Source: Mesorhizobium sp. 65-26
GTDB lineage: Bacteria; Pseudomonadota; Alphaproteobacteria; Rhizobiales; Rhizobiaceae
Assembly: GCA_001899205.1 (NCBI GenBank)
Contig: MKVL01000015.1
Coordinates: forward strand, 244,705 to 308,704
Reading direction: 5' to 3'
Length of the DNA stretch: 64,000 nucleotides
The notes beneath the pieces were generated by a model. The model made no database searches, had not been told where the DNA came from, and was given only the letters and a program-made list of their open reading frames with translations. Positions 15,753 through 26,331 of the stretch are shown piece by piece; position 1 is the stretch's first letter, and every line of letters begins with the position of its first letter. A program made the position numbers and the translations under genes.

Positions 15753-17605
15753 TGAGGTTCCCGATGGGAGAGATCGGCGCAATGAAATCGACCGTGTCCG
15801 CGGGCGTCGCGGATAATGCGCTCCTGCGCATCAGCGATCTTTCACTAGCCTATGCGACACCAGGTGGTGCGTTCAACGAGGTCGTGCGAGGTGTCGATCT
15901 CACCCTCCGGCGCGGCGAGGTTCTCGGGCTGGTGGGAGAGTCCGGTTGCGGGAAATCGACGACAGCCCTGGCGGCGATGGGTTACCGCAGTCCTGGAGTT
16001 CGAGTTCTCGGTGGGCAGGTATGGCTTGGCGGAACGGACCTGATGAGCCTGCCGCTGGCGGAGCTGCGAACGATCTGGGGGCGCAAGGCAGCCTTCGTCT
16101 CTCAACAGGCGAATCTTGCCCTCAATCCGTCGCTGCGAATTGGACAGCAGATCGCCGATCCGTTGCGCCGTCATATGGGCTTGCGTGGCGCAGCGCTCCT
16201 GCGGCGCCAGATCGAACTGTTGCGGCGGGTGGAGATTCCCGACCCCGAGCGCGCCATCCGGCGCTATCCCTTCGAGTTCAGCGGCGGTCAGCAGCAGCGC
16301 ATCGCGATAGCCGTGGCACTCTCCTGCGAGCCCGAACTTCTGATCCTGGACGAGCCGACCACCGGTCTCGACGCGACCACCCAGGCCCACATATCGGTGT
16401 TGCTCGGCGGGCTTGTCCGGGAGAAAGGCGTAAGCGTCATATATGTCAGCCACGACCTCGCTCTGCTGCATTCGATCGCCGACAGGATAGCGGTCATGTA
16501 TGCTGGCCAGATCGTCGAGGTCGGTACCGCGCGAGCTGTCGTCACCGCGGCGCTTCACCCCTATACCCGCGCCCTGATGCTGGCCGCGCCAAGCCTTGAG
16601 CGTCCCGGCATGGTCTCCGGTATTCCGGGGCGGCCACCCTCGTCGACCGTAAAGGACGCGTGCGCCTTCGCCGATCGGTGCAGTCAGGTAAGGGATGCCT
16701 GTATTTCGGCGGACGTGCCGCTCACGGTCAGCGATGGTGGCCACGTCGTCCGCTGCCTGCAGGCGAACGAACGGTCCGCCGCCGCATCCTTGCTCAGGCC
16801 CTTGTCGCCAGCGATCGCCGGCGAGCCCGTTCTGGCTGTCCGGGGTCTTGTCTGCACGCACCGCAATGCCTCGGCGCCGACGATACGCCATATCGACCTC
16901 GATCTGCGACGCGGCGAGACGCTTGGCATCGTCGGCGAAAGCGGCAGCGGAAAGTCCACGCTGCTGCGTGCCATCGCCGGGCTGCTGCCGCCCACGGCCG
17001 GCAGCATCGAGTTTCGCGGCGAGACGCTCGCCGCCACGGTTTCAGGGCGGCCGCGTGCGCAGCGCGGCGAACTGCAGATGGTGTTCCAGAACCCGGACAG
17101 TTCGCTCAATCCCAGGCACACGGTCCGCGCCATTCTGAGCCGGCCGCTCCGCCTGTTTCGTGAGGGCCTGGGCAGATCCGGAGAAACAGCCGAGATCGAA
17201 CGGCTGCTCGACGCGGTGCAACTGCCTCGCCTCGTGCTCGACCGGCGGCCGTCGGAACTCTCGGGCGGCCAGAAGCAGCGCATCGCCATCGCCCGAGCCT
17301 TCGCGGCGCGGCCTGCCGTCCTTCTGTGCGACGAGATCACGTCGGCGCTTGATGTCTCCGTCCAGGCATCGATCCTGGAGCTGCTGGGCGAACTGGCGGC
17401 GCAACGTGGCGTCGCGACGATCTTCGTGAGCCACGATCTTGCTGTCGTCCGCATGCTCGCCAGCCGTACGATGGTCATGCGGCATGGCGTGGTGCTGGAA
17501 TCGGGCCCGACGGCCGAGCTCTTCTCGGCGCCCCGACATGACTACACCAGGACCCTGCTGGCAGCGGTCCACGATCTGCCACGTTGCGAGGTGCCAACAC
17601 AGTAA
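15752..17605 (+). CDS. Dual-domain peptide-type ABC transporter ATP-binding protein
   Basis: 617 aa if started at ATG 15752 (TGATG overlap); ATG 15782 with GGGAGAG upstream is an equally good start and would drop ten residues. Two complete ATPase modules, DppD-like then DppF-like, are fused. The first has GESGCGKST, FSGGQQQRIAIA and LILDEPTTGLD; the second has GESGSGKST, LSGGQKQRIAIA and [11 protein letters not shown]. The oligopeptide-type Cys-containing linker (CAFADRCSQVRDAC) lies between them near residue 295. One gene thus supplies both ATPases of the importer. Confidence 0.9.
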   Translation: MRFPMGEIGAMKSTVSAGVADNALLRISDLSLAYATPGGAFNEVVRGVDLTLRRGEVLGLVGESGCGKSTTALAAMGYRSPGVRVLGGQVWLGGTDLMSLPLAELRTIWGRKAAFVSQQANLALNPSLRIGQQIADPLRRHMGLRGAALLRRQIELLRRVEIPDPERAIRRYPFEFSGGQQQRIAIAVALSCEPELLILDEPTTGLDATTQAHISVLLGGLVREKGVSVIYVSHDLALLHSIADRIAVMYAGQIVEVGTARAVVTAALHPYTRALMLAAPSLERPGMVSGIPGRPPSSTVKDACAFADRCSQVRDACISADVPLTVSDGGHVVRCLQANERSAAASLLRPLSPAIAGEPVLAVRGLVCTHRNASAPTIRHIDLDLRRGETLGIVGESGSGKSTLLRAIAGLLPPTAGSIEFRGETLAATVSGRPRAQRGELQMVFQNPDSSLNPRHTVRAILSRPLRLFREGLGRSGETAEIERLLDAVQLPRLVLDRRPSELSGGQKQRIAIARAFAARPAVLLCDEITSALDVSVQASILELLGELAAQRGVATIFVSHDLAVVRMLASRTMVMRHGVVLESGPTAELFSAPRHDYTRTLLAAVHDLPRCEVPTQ

Positions 17606-17706
17606 CCCCTGACAATCGAAGCCTTCCATCACTTCGGCCGTCCCGGCCGGAGACGGATGATTGCTGTCGAAAATTACCTTTCAGCCGACCAACAAAGGAG
17701 AAACCC

Positions 17707-18042
17707 ATGGTCGTTATCGATCCCGCCAAGAAGCTGCTCACCCTGATCAACGTCGTCGAGGTCGAGCCCGACAGATGCGACGAGGTCGTGCGGATGTTCG
17801 TTGCGGCGACGGAGAACGTCATCTCCGGCCTCGACGGCTTCGTGTCGTCCTCCATCCATCGCAGCATCGATGGCACTCGCGTCATCAACTATGCGCAGTG
17901 GGAGAGCGAGGCCGCGCTCGAGGCATCCCGGAACCATCCCGACACGCAGATCTATTACGAGCAGGTGGATGCCGCCGCCAAGAGCCTGTCACCGACATTG
18001 ACCGTCGTCGTCGACAGCAAGCTGCACCGGTCGGTCGGCTAG
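17707..18042 (+). CDS. Small ABM-domain (antibiotic biosynthesis monooxygenase-like) protein
   Basis: 111 aa from an ATG preceded by AAGGAG (17694-17699). The pattern LLTLINVVEVEPDRCDEVVRMF, LDGFVSSSIHRSIDGTRVINYAQWESEAALEA and a final Y..V/A pattern fits the dimeric ferredoxin-like ABM fold. These proteins are cofactor-free oxygenases, isomerases or small binding proteins. Sits 101 bases after the ABC ATPase and 67 before the dehydrogenase, in the same direction. The reaction is not predictable. Confidence 0.75.
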   Translation: MVVIDPAKKLLTLINVVEVEPDRCDEVVRMFVAATENVISGLDGFVSSSIHRSIDGTRVINYAQWESEAALEASRNHPDTQIYYEQVDAAAKSLSPTLTVVVDSKLHRSVG

Positions 18043-18109
18043 TCGCCGGCGACTTCGGGCCGGGCGCGCCGGCGCCCGGCATGCATTCATCTCAGGAAAA
18101 GGATTTCAA

Positions 18110-19120
18110 ATGACCAGCCATCCAAGCACCATCGACTTTCTCGGCGGCGACGATTTCAGCGGCATCTTCGAGGACGCGATACGCGGCCTGAAAGCACAGG
18201 GCCACGACGTTGGCCGTTTCACCGACGGTCGCGCCTATCTGGCGTCGAACCGCCTCGCCCGCGCCGATGTCATCGTGGACGTGGATGTGCTGCCGATCGG
18301 CGCCGCCGAGATGGATGCCGCTCCTCGCCTGCGCGCGCTCATCTCGCCGGTGATCGGGACGGAAGAATTTGATCATTCCGCGGCGACCGCCCGCAACATT
18401 CTCATCGCCAACGGGCAGACCGTCGAGAATTATACCAGCATGGCCGAGGCGGCCGTGATGCTCATCCTGGCATCGCTTTACGAGTTCGACCGGGCTTTGA
18501 CCTACATGGCGGATGGAAGCCGCCGCCCGGACTACCCACGTGCCCGCACGCTGATGAACCGCAAGGTCGGCATCATCGGGCTCGGAAAGATCGGACAGGC
18601 CCTGGTCGAGCGGCTGCGGCCCTTCGGTTGCGCCCTGGGAGCGTTCGTGCGCACGGCGCGCGCCCTGCCGGATGGGGTCGCCGCGATGTCGTTGGAGGAA
18701 TTGCTGCGCACCAGCGACGTGGTGGTCGTCGCGACGGAACTGAACGACCGCACGCGTGGCATGCTCGGCGCCGGCGAACTTGCGCTGATGAAGCCCGACG
18801 TCGTGTTCGTGAACATCGCCCGAGGTGCGATTTCGAACGATCATGCCCTGGCGCGGCTTGCCGCCGAGCGGCCGGCCATGCGGCTGGCGCTCGACGTCTT
18901 CGATCCGGAACCGCTCGACATATCGAGCCCCCTGCGTGCGCTTGGCAACGCGATCCTGACGCCGCATATGGTCGGCCATACCAGAGACACGTTCGACAGG
19001 ATGCCCTTGATCCTCCTGGAAAACGTCGAGCGAGCACTGGTCGGCGAAGTCCCTCAATTCGTCTGCAATCCCGCCGTCGTCGAAGGCTGGAGCGGCAAGT
19101 GGCGAGAGGGCGCCGTCTGA
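18110..19120 (+). CDS. D-isomer-specific 2-hydroxyacid dehydrogenase (NAD-binding)
   Basis: 336 aa with AAGGA before the ATG. Rossmann motif GIIGLGKIGQ near residue 155; catalytic Arg in VNIARGA, Glu in DVFDPEPL and His in LTPHMVGHT. Family members interconvert 2-hydroxyacids and 2-oxoacids with NAD(P); phosphoglycerate-dehydrogenase-like architecture. It would process a hydroxyacid derived from the imported ligand of this cluster. Its TGA overlaps the next ATG by one base. Confidence 0.85.
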   Translation: MTSHPSTIDFLGGDDFSGIFEDAIRGLKAQGHDVGRFTDGRAYLASNRLARADVIVDVDVLPIGAAEMDAAPRLRALISPVIGTEEFDHSAATARNILIANGQTVENYTSMAEAAVMLILASLYEFDRALTYMADGSRRPDYPRARTLMNRKVGIIGLGKIGQALVERLRPFGCALGAFVRTARALPDGVAAMSLEELLRTSDVVVVATELNDRTRGMLGAGELALMKPDVVFVNIARGAISNDHALARLAAERPAMRLALDVFDPEPLDISSPLRALGNAILTPHMVGHTRDTFDRMPLILLENVERALVGEVPQFVCNPAVVEGWSGKWREGAV

Positions 19121-20307
19121 TGGCACGGTCCCGCTTCGCCCATATGACGGCGGCCGAGATCGGCCGGCGCCACGCCCTGCTTGGCGCGGCGGCACAGGAT
19201 GGAAGGGTCGATGCGTTGGTGGCCCTCGGCAATGAAGATGACATGTCGGGCTATATCAGGTGGTTCATCGACGAGCCTGTCAGTTCCTACCGTACCGTGG
19301 TGATGTTCGTGCCGGGCGACGGCGTGACGGTGATCGAACATGGCGCCGCTGGCGGCGCGCATCGGCACGATCCCGAAGCCGACGAATACCACGGGGTCAG
19401 TTCGATCCACACGGTCGCCTCGTTCCAGTCCGCCGCCTATACCGCTGGCTACGAAGCCGAAACGCTGACGCATCTCATCCGCAAGCGCGCCTTTGTCCGG
19501 GTCGGATTGGTCGGCGGCGCGAACATGCCGTATCGGTTCCTTCGCCAGCTCATGGAAAATCTGGAGGGGGTCGTTGAATTCGTCGATGCCACGGATGCGG
19601 TAGACGCCATGATGATGGTCAAGAGCCCCGAGGAGCAGATCCATATTCGCGCCACGGCCGCGCTCCAGGACGAAGTGTTCGCCGCCGTCCTCGCGGAGGC
19701 GAAGCCGGGTATGCGCGAGATCGATGTGACGGCTCTCGCGCGATCTGCCTCGCTGCGCCTGGGAGGTTCCGCCGGCGTCATACTGGCTGGGTCCGCGCGG
19801 CAGGGCGCCTTCGCGCCTTTCAAGCTGACATGGAACCAGAACCGGGTCATCCGCGAGGGCGACTACCTCTCACTGCTGATCGAAAACGCGGGACCCTCGG
19901 GGCACTTCACCGAGGTCGCTCGCAACATCGTCTTCGGCAAGGCGGGCTCCGGACTGCTCGAAGCATGCGAGCAGGCCCGCACCCTCCAGGAACAGATCCT
20001 GCCTTCTATGCGGCCTGGCGCATCATGCGCCGACGTGTTTCGTCAGCATAACGACCAGCGCATCGCGTTGCGGCATCCGGCGGAAAATCGCATCTTCGCG
20101 CATGGCCAGGGCTACAATCTTGTCGAACGGCCGCTGGTCCGTGCCGACGAGCCCAGGTCGCTCGAAGCCGGCATGAACCTCGCCGTGCACCCGACGCTGG
20201 CCGATGGGCACAGCTGCTTCGCCGTCATGTGCGACAACTTCCTGTTGTCGGAAGGCGGAGAGATAGTGCGGCTGCACCGGACGGAGCAGAAGGTCTTCGA
20301 AATCTAG
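19120..20307 (+). CDS. M24-family (creatinase/Xaa-Pro peptidase-like) protein with altered metal site
   Basis: 395 aa, starting in the overlap TGATG. The C-terminal half has the pita-bread fold pattern: LTWNQNRVIREGDYLSLLIENAGP, GHFTEVARNIVFG, FAHGQGYNLVERP and EAGMNLAVHP. In metallo-aminopeptidases the five ligands are Asp, Asp, His, Glu, Glu; by my alignment these positions hold Glu255, Glu265, His328, then His and Cys. The dinuclear site is therefore probably lost, as in creatinase, whose catalytic His is retained here (His328). A hydrolase of a small guanidino or amide compound is more likely than a peptidase. Confidence 0.75.
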   Translation: MARSRFAHMTAAEIGRRHALLGAAAQDGRVDALVALGNEDDMSGYIRWFIDEPVSSYRTVVMFVPGDGVTVIEHGAAGGAHRHDPEADEYHGVSSIHTVASFQSAAYTAGYEAETLTHLIRKRAFVRVGLVGGANMPYRFLRQLMENLEGVVEFVDATDAVDAMMMVKSPEEQIHIRATAALQDEVFAAVLAEAKPGMREIDVTALARSASLRLGGSAGVILAGSARQGAFAPFKLTWNQNRVIREGDYLSLLIENAGPSGHFTEVARNIVFGKAGSGLLEACEQARTLQEQILPSMRPGASCADVFRQHNDQRIALRHPAENRIFAHGQGYNLVERPLVRADEPRSLEAGMNLAVHPTLADGHSCFAVMCDNFLLSEGGEIVRLHRTEQKVFEI

Positions 20308-20323
20308 AAGCTAGATTTCGAGG
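20295..20323. terminator. Palindrome spanning both stop codons of convergent genes
   Basis: CGAAATCTAG (20298-20307) and CTAGATTTCG (20311-20320) are perfect arms around AAG, extendable to about 13 bp with a G-U pair. It contains the stop codon of the M24 gene and the stop of the convergent marR gene, which are only 3 bases apart; both proteins end in Glu-Ile. It may act as a bidirectional, T-poor terminator. Confidence 0.5.
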
Positions 20324-20784
20324 TTCGCGTACATCTTCCTGGTGGTTGCATTCAGCGCGTCGATGTCGGTTTCCGGCACGTCGAGAAATGACCTCGCCGC
20401 CACCGCATCGACCTTCCTTTGCACCACCGCCAATGTCTCCGCTCCCAACGGGGTAAGCGAGACCTCCACCGACCGCGCGTCCCGCTGGGACACGGATGTT
20501 CCGACCAGGCCCTGGTCGGCCATCCTGCGGATGATCTTGGCGGTCGTCGACATCAGCATGACGGCTTCCTCGGAAACCTCGGTCACCGAGGCGGTGCCGC
20601 GCTTGGCGAGGATGCTGAGGATTCTCCAGCGGGGAGTATCGATCCCGAGCGGCTTCAGGGCGACGTCGAGCCGCCGATGGTAAAGCGATATCAGCCGGGA
20701 CATATTGTAGAACGGCCACTGGTCGAATTCGAAGTTGTCATGGGCGAACTCGAACTTCGTTCGCGACCTTTGGTGGTCGTTCAT
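20311..20784 (-). CDS. MarR-family transcriptional regulator
   Basis: 157 aa from the ATG at 20784, which has GGAGA 8 bases upstream; an open extension to 20880 is possible. Winged-helix features: LKPLGIDTPRWRILSILAKRGTASVTEVSEEAVMLMSTTAKIIRRM and the wing SQRDARSVEVSLTPLG. Placed convergent to the transporter/M24 cluster, it is the likely regulator of that cluster, perhaps through the palindrome at 12030-12051. That assignment is by position only. Confidence 0.85.
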   Translation of the reverse strand: MNDHQRSRTKFEFAHDNFEFDQWPFYNMSRLISLYHRRLDVALKPLGIDTPRWRILSILAKRGTASVTEVSEEAVMLMSTTAKIIRRMADQGLVGTSVSQRDARSVEVSLTPLGAETLAVVQRKVDAVAARSFLDVPETDIDALNATTRKMYANLEI

Positions 20785-20900
20785 TATTGGGCGTCTCCAT
20801 TTTGTTGAATTTTCCACGATTCTTGAAGTCAAGTCCATAGAAGGCAGGCTTGTAGAACTGTGTCCCGGCGAGCGCGCCACAGCCTTTGCCGATTGCGCGC

Positions 20901-21425
20901 ATGGCTAATTTGCTCGATAGAAGCTGGATGAAGAACGAGCGGCTTTCCCAGACCGATACGTCCCCAGCCGGCGAGCAGCGTCGCGAACGCCGGCGCTCGC
21001 TTGCCATCGGCTTGCTGCGGGCGCGCGAGGCGGTGATGAGCCATTTCCGCCCGATCCTGGCCGCCCATGACGTGACCGAGCAGCAGTGGCGGGTGATCAG
21101 GGTGCTGGCCGAGGCTGGCATGCTCGACGCTTCCGAGGTGGCCGAGAAAGCCTTCATCCTGGCGCCGAGCCTGACGCGCATGATCCGTTCGCTCGAGGAG
21201 CGAGGCTTCATCACCAAGCACAAGGACAAGGCCGACGGCCGGCGCGTCCTGCTGCAGATCGCGCCTGCCGGCCGCGCCGTCATCGAGGAGGTCATGCCGG
21301 AAAGCCTGAAGGCCTATGCCGGCATCGACGCGCGCTTCGGCGCCGAGCGCGTCGAGAAGCTGCTCGACATGCTGGAGGAACTGGCGAGCCTGAAGCAGGC
21401 CGGCCGGCCCGGCGAACAGGATTGA
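20901..21425 (+). CDS. hpaR: HpaR-type MarR-family repressor of homoprotocatechuate genes
   Basis: 174 aa from ATG 20901; TTG 20886 and ATG 20928 are alternatives and no ribosome site decides. The core LLRAREAVMSHFRPIL..HDVTEQQWRVIRVLAEAG, AFILAPSLTRMIRSLEERGFI matches HpaR/HpcR, the MarR-type repressor of the meta-cleavage operon. The gene converges on hpaH, the last gene of hpaFEDGH. Its probable operator is the TTAACATGTTAA palindrome at 26332-26345 in the hpaF promoter. Confidence 0.88.
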   Translation: MANLLDRSWMKNERLSQTDTSPAGEQRRERRRSLAIGLLRAREAVMSHFRPILAAHDVTEQQWRVIRVLAEAGMLDASEVAEKAFILAPSLTRMIRSLEERGFITKHKDKADGRRVLLQIAPAGRAVIEEVMPESLKAYAGIDARFGAERVEKLLDMLEELASLKQAGRPGEQD

Positions 21426-21508
21426 TCGCACAGGCACGCCGCCGCTATCCCGAAAAGCCGCGAACCTTTCCGGCGGGATCGCGCTTCAGGACAAAGCTTC
21501 AGACAGGC

Positions 21509-22312
21509 TCAGGCGAAGAACAGGCTGACCGACCCGTAAGGGCCGAAGTCGGCGATGATCGTGTCGCCATGCCGGGCCTCGATCGGCCGGATGAAGGAGC
21601 CGGCGAGCACGAGCTGCCCGGCCTCGATGGCGCCGCCATATTCGGCCAGCCTGTTGGCGAGCCAGGCAATGCCGCGCGCCGGCTGGTTGAGGACGCCGGC
21701 GCCGAGCCCGGTCTCCTCGACCTCAGCATTGCGCGACACGATCGCGCCCATCCAGCGCATGTCGATCTGGTCCGGCCGCACCGCGCGGCCGCCGGCCACG
21801 ACGCCGGCGTTGGCGGCATTGTCGGAGATCGTGTCGAAGACGTTGCGGGCCTTCTTCGTCTCGGGATCGACGCGCAGGATGCGCGTGTCGAGGATCTCCA
21901 GCGCCGGCGTCACATAGTCGGTGGCGTTGAGCACATCGAACACCGTCACGCCGGGGCCTCGCAGCGGCGCCTTCATGATGAAGGCGATCTCGGCCTCGAC
22001 GCGCGGCTGGATGAAGCGGTCGGCCGGCACGACGGCGCCGTCCTCGAACACCATGTCGTCGAACAGCACGCCCGAATCCGGGATGTTGATGTTGAGCGCC
22101 GATTGCATCGCCTTCGACGTCAGGCCGATCTTCCAGCCGATCGTCCCGCGGCCGGCGGCGAGCTTCCGCTCCACCCAGGCAGCCTGGATCGCATAGGCAT
22201 CGGCCATGTCGATGGCCGGATGTTTCAGCGACAGGAGCCCGATCTGCGCCCTCGTGCGCTCGGCCTTGTCCAGGCTTTCGGCCGCCACTTCGATCTCTTG
22301 CTTGCTCAGCAT
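21509..22312 (-). CDS. hpaH: 2-oxo-hept-3-ene-1,7-dioate hydratase HpaH
   Basis: 267 aa, standard length. Hydratase/decarboxylase family motifs: GWKIGLTSKAMQ, FIQPRVEAEIAFIMKAPLRG and DNAANAGVVAGGR, where the Glu residues bind the metal. It hydrates 2-oxo-hept-3-ene-1,7-dioate to 2,4-dihydroxyhept-2-ene-1,7-dioate in 4-hydroxyphenylacetate breakdown. Last gene of the minus-strand operon, one base after the hpaG stop. The following aldolase gene hpaI is not found in the window. Confidence 0.92.
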   Translation of the reverse strand: MLSKQEIEVAAESLDKAERTRAQIGLLSLKHPAIDMADAYAIQAAWVERKLAAGRGTIGWKIGLTSKAMQSALNINIPDSGVLFDDMVFEDGAVVPADRFIQPRVEAEIAFIMKAPLRGPGVTVFDVLNATDYVTPALEILDTRILRVDPETKKARNVFDTISDNAANAGVVAGGRAVRPDQIDMRWMGAIVSRNAEVEETGLGAGVLNQPARGIAWLANRLAEYGGAIEAGQLVLAGSFIRPIEARHGDTIIADFGPYGSVSLFFA

Positions 22313-22313
22313 C

Positions 22314-23183
22314 TCATGCCTCGTCGGCGATGGTGTTTCTCAACGTGCCGATACCCTCGGCCTCGACCTCGACGACATCGCCGGGCTTGAGCCAGACCGG
22401 CGGGTCGAAGCGGGCGCCGGCGCCGGTCGGCGTGCCGGTGACGATCACGTCGCCGGCGGCGAGCGTGGTGAAGGTCGAGATATAGTTGATGATCTTGCGG
22501 AAGGAAAAGATCATCCGGCTCGTGCGGTCCTGCTGGCGCACCTCGCCGTTGACACGCGTCTCGAGCCTGATGTCGGCGAGCTGTGCCTCGTCCTCATAGG
22601 GGACCAGCCATGGGCCGATCGAGCCGCTGCGGTCGAAATTCTTGCCCTGCGTGACGTTGAACTTGGCGTGCCGCACCCAGTCGCGGATCGTGCCCTCGTT
22701 GCAGAGCGAGAGCGCCGCTATGTGGTCGAGCGCCGTGTCCTCGCCGATGCGCCGGCCGCCCTTGCCGATGACGATGACGATCTCGCCCTCGTAGTCGAGC
22801 TGCGGGCTTTCCGGCGGCCGCATCAAGGGCTGCTGGTGGCCGGTGAAGGAGCGCGGGAAGCGAACGAACAGCGACGGGTTGGAAGGGGCGGCCTGCCCAT
22901 CCTTGTACTCCTCGTTGCGATCCGGGAAGTTGACGCCGACGCAGATGATCTTCTCCGGCGCCGGGATCGGGATTTCGTAGCGTATCTCGCTGACCGGGAA
23001 GTCGGCCGGCAGGCTGGACGATTCCCGGGCGAGCTTCGCCAGGGCGCCGTCGGCGATCACCTCGCGCAGGCTCGGCCAGCGCTGGCCATGCCGCGCCGAC
23101 AGGTCGACGACGCCATCGCCGGACAGCAGTCCGTAGCCTGCCTTGCCGTTGCGTGAAAAGCTGATCAGACGTGGACGGGACAT
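22314..23183 (-). CDS. hpaG: HpaG-type FAH-fold isomerase/decarboxylase (single domain)
   Basis: 289 aa with one FAH domain (IICVGVNFPDRNEEY, SLFVRFPRSFTGHQQPL, QLDYEGEIVIVIG, KNFDRSGSIGPWLV, VTGTPTGAGAR). In Escherichia coli, HpaG is a tandem two-domain protein of about 430 aa that both decarboxylates and isomerises; here only one domain length is present. It should act on 5-carboxymethyl-2-oxo-hex-3-ene-1,7-dioate. Start ATG at 23183 follows GAGG. Whether one domain does both steps cannot be told. Confidence 0.87.
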   Translation of the reverse strand: MSRPRLISFSRNGKAGYGLLSGDGVVDLSARHGQRWPSLREVIADGALAKLARESSSLPADFPVSEIRYEIPIPAPEKIICVGVNFPDRNEEYKDGQAAPSNPSLFVRFPRSFTGHQQPLMRPPESPQLDYEGEIVIVIGKGGRRIGEDTALDHIAALSLCNEGTIRDWVRHAKFNVTQGKNFDRSGSIGPWLVPYEDEAQLADIRLETRVNGEVRQQDRTSRMIFSFRKIINYISTFTTLAAGDVIVTGTPTGAGARFDPPVWLKPGDVVEVEAEGIGTLRNTIADEA

Positions 23184-23238
23184 GCGATCCTCATAAAACA
23201 GCCTTGGTCGAAATGCGCTATCTCGATCCGTCGTCCAC

Positions 23239-24219
23239 TCAGGGGGCGATGATCGGCTGCGCGGCCAGCATGGAATCCCTGACCGGCGTATCGGCGAACA
23301 GGCTGCCGTGCTCGAACCATGACTTCGGCGCCGGCGCGCCCCACAGCGTCTGCCGCTGCGGGTCCTTGAGGTCCCACTTGATCGGCTCGAGATCGGGATC
23401 GACCGTCTGGTAGTCTGAGCAATAGATCTCGATGCGATGACCGTCCGGGTCGAGCACGTAGAGGAAGAAGGCGTTGGAGATGCCGTGCCGGCCGGGGCCG
23501 CGCTCGATATTGGCCACCCAGCCGGTCGTCGCCATCAGGTCGAGCAGGTCGATGATGTTGAGCGGCGTCGGCACCCAGAAGGCGGTGTGGTGCAGCCGCG
23601 GGCCACGGCCGTTGGTGAAGGCGATGTCGTGCACGCCGCCCTTGCGGTGCGTCCAGGCCGCCCATAGCCGCCCGCTTTCCTCGTCCTGCGTGTATTCGGT
23701 CACGCGGAAGCCGATCTCGTTGTAGAAGGCGACGGAGGCGTCGACGTCGGGCGAGAAGCAGTTGAAGTGGTCGATGCGCAGTGGCTTCACGCCGCGATAG
23801 AGTGCGTATTTCTGGTGGATCGGCGGTAGCCGGTCCATGCGACTGTAGAATTCGAGCGGGATGCCGAGCGGATCCCGGGTGCGGAAGGTGCGCGACTGGT
23901 AGGGCCGCTCGACCCATTCCACAGGCAGGCCCTTGCCGCCGAAGAAGTGCGCGGCCTTGTCGAGATGCTCGTCGTCGAACACCTTGAAGCCGAGCTCGCG
24001 CGCCTCGGCCTTGTCGGATTTCTTCAGCACGATGCAGTGGTGGCCGCGCTCTTCCATGGCGCGCAGGTAGATCCGGTCGGCCGTCTCGTCCGTCACCTGC
24101 AGGCCAAGCGTGTCGACATAGAAGGCCCGCGACCGCGCGAGGTCGGTCACGCCGTATTCGACATGGCTGAGCCGCACGATGTTGAAGGGCGGGTAGAGAT
24201 TGGGTTGCGGTATCGACAT
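23239..24219 (-). CDS. hpaD: 3,4-dihydroxyphenylacetate 2,3-dioxygenase HpaD (type I extradiol)
   Basis: 326 aa. Two vicinal-oxygen-chelate modules; the C-terminal one holds the metal triad: His151 (RIDHFNCF), His210 or 211 (LHHTAFW) and Glu264 (HRIEIYCSD). This is the Brevibacterium/Arthrobacter-type enzyme, not the LigB-type HpaD of E. coli. It opens homoprotocatechuate to 5-carboxymethyl-2-hydroxymuconate semialdehyde. A strong GGAGGAAA precedes the ATG. Confidence 0.93.
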   Translation of the reverse strand: MSIPQPNLYPPFNIVRLSHVEYGVTDLARSRAFYVDTLGLQVTDETADRIYLRAMEERGHHCIVLKKSDKAEARELGFKVFDDEHLDKAAHFFGGKGLPVEWVERPYQSRTFRTRDPLGIPLEFYSRMDRLPPIHQKYALYRGVKPLRIDHFNCFSPDVDASVAFYNEIGFRVTEYTQDEESGRLWAAWTHRKGGVHDIAFTNGRGPRLHHTAFWVPTPLNIIDLLDLMATTGWVANIERGPGRHGISNAFFLYVLDPDGHRIEIYCSDYQTVDPDLEPIKWDLKDPQRQTLWGAPAPKSWFEHGSLFADTPVRDSMLAAQPIIAP

Positions 24220-24276
24220 CGGTTTCCTCCTCCGGCCCGTTCGCGCGCGGCGGGGCCATGATCATGCTGCCGGGCG

Positions 24277-25794
<1,518 letters not shown>

Positions 25795-25884
25795 TCCTGT
25801 TCTCCGATCGTCATGCATGGCTGCCGGCATGCGGCCGCCGCTATCTTGTACTGCGTGGAAGGCTGGTGGGCCCAACCTTCGGCG

Positions 25885-26277
25885 TCATCGTTCCTTCGCT
25901 CGCAGGCGCGGGTGGATCGCGTTCTTCTTCCAGCTGAGCTGCGGGTCGATCTCGCGGATCTCCAGCGTCAGCGCGAAATGCGGCGTCTCGAAAAGGTCGG
26001 CCAGCTCGGCGCAGACCGTCTCGAAGATCGCTTCGCCGGTCGCCTTCTTCTCGGTGTCGCTGCGGCCCCGGCCGATGCGGAACGACATGTCGATGAAGGC
26101 ATTCTCCGGCAGCAGGTCGGCGATCGCGTAGTGCTCGCTGCGGATGGTGCGCACGCGCACCGCGCCGATCTCGAACAGTCCGGTCTCGAGGATCGTCTCG
26201 CGCACGGCGCGGCACAGCCTGTCGAAGTCGACGCGGCCGTCGAGGTTGGCCGAATATTCGAAAGTGAAGTGCGGCAT
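25885..26277 (-). CDS. hpaF: 5-carboxymethyl-2-hydroxymuconate delta-isomerase HpaF
   Basis: 130 aa from ATG 26277. The mature protein starts with Pro2 (MPHFTFEYSANL), the catalytic base of tautomerase-superfamily CHMI enzymes; this fixes the start. It isomerises 5-carboxymethyl-2-hydroxymuconate. First gene of the hpaFEDGH operon, with the promoter/operator immediately upstream. Confidence 0.9.
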   Translation of the reverse strand: MPHFTFEYSANLDGRVDFDRLCRAVRETILETGLFEIGAVRVRTIRSEHYAIADLLPENAFIDMSFRIGRGRSDTEKKATGEAIFETVCAELADLFETPHFALTLEIREIDPQLSWKKNAIHPRLRAKER

Positions 26278-26331
26278 GCCTCCCTCTCCCCGGGGCGAAG
26301 TCACGATCTCCGGGACGTGTCCCGCTCTTTA

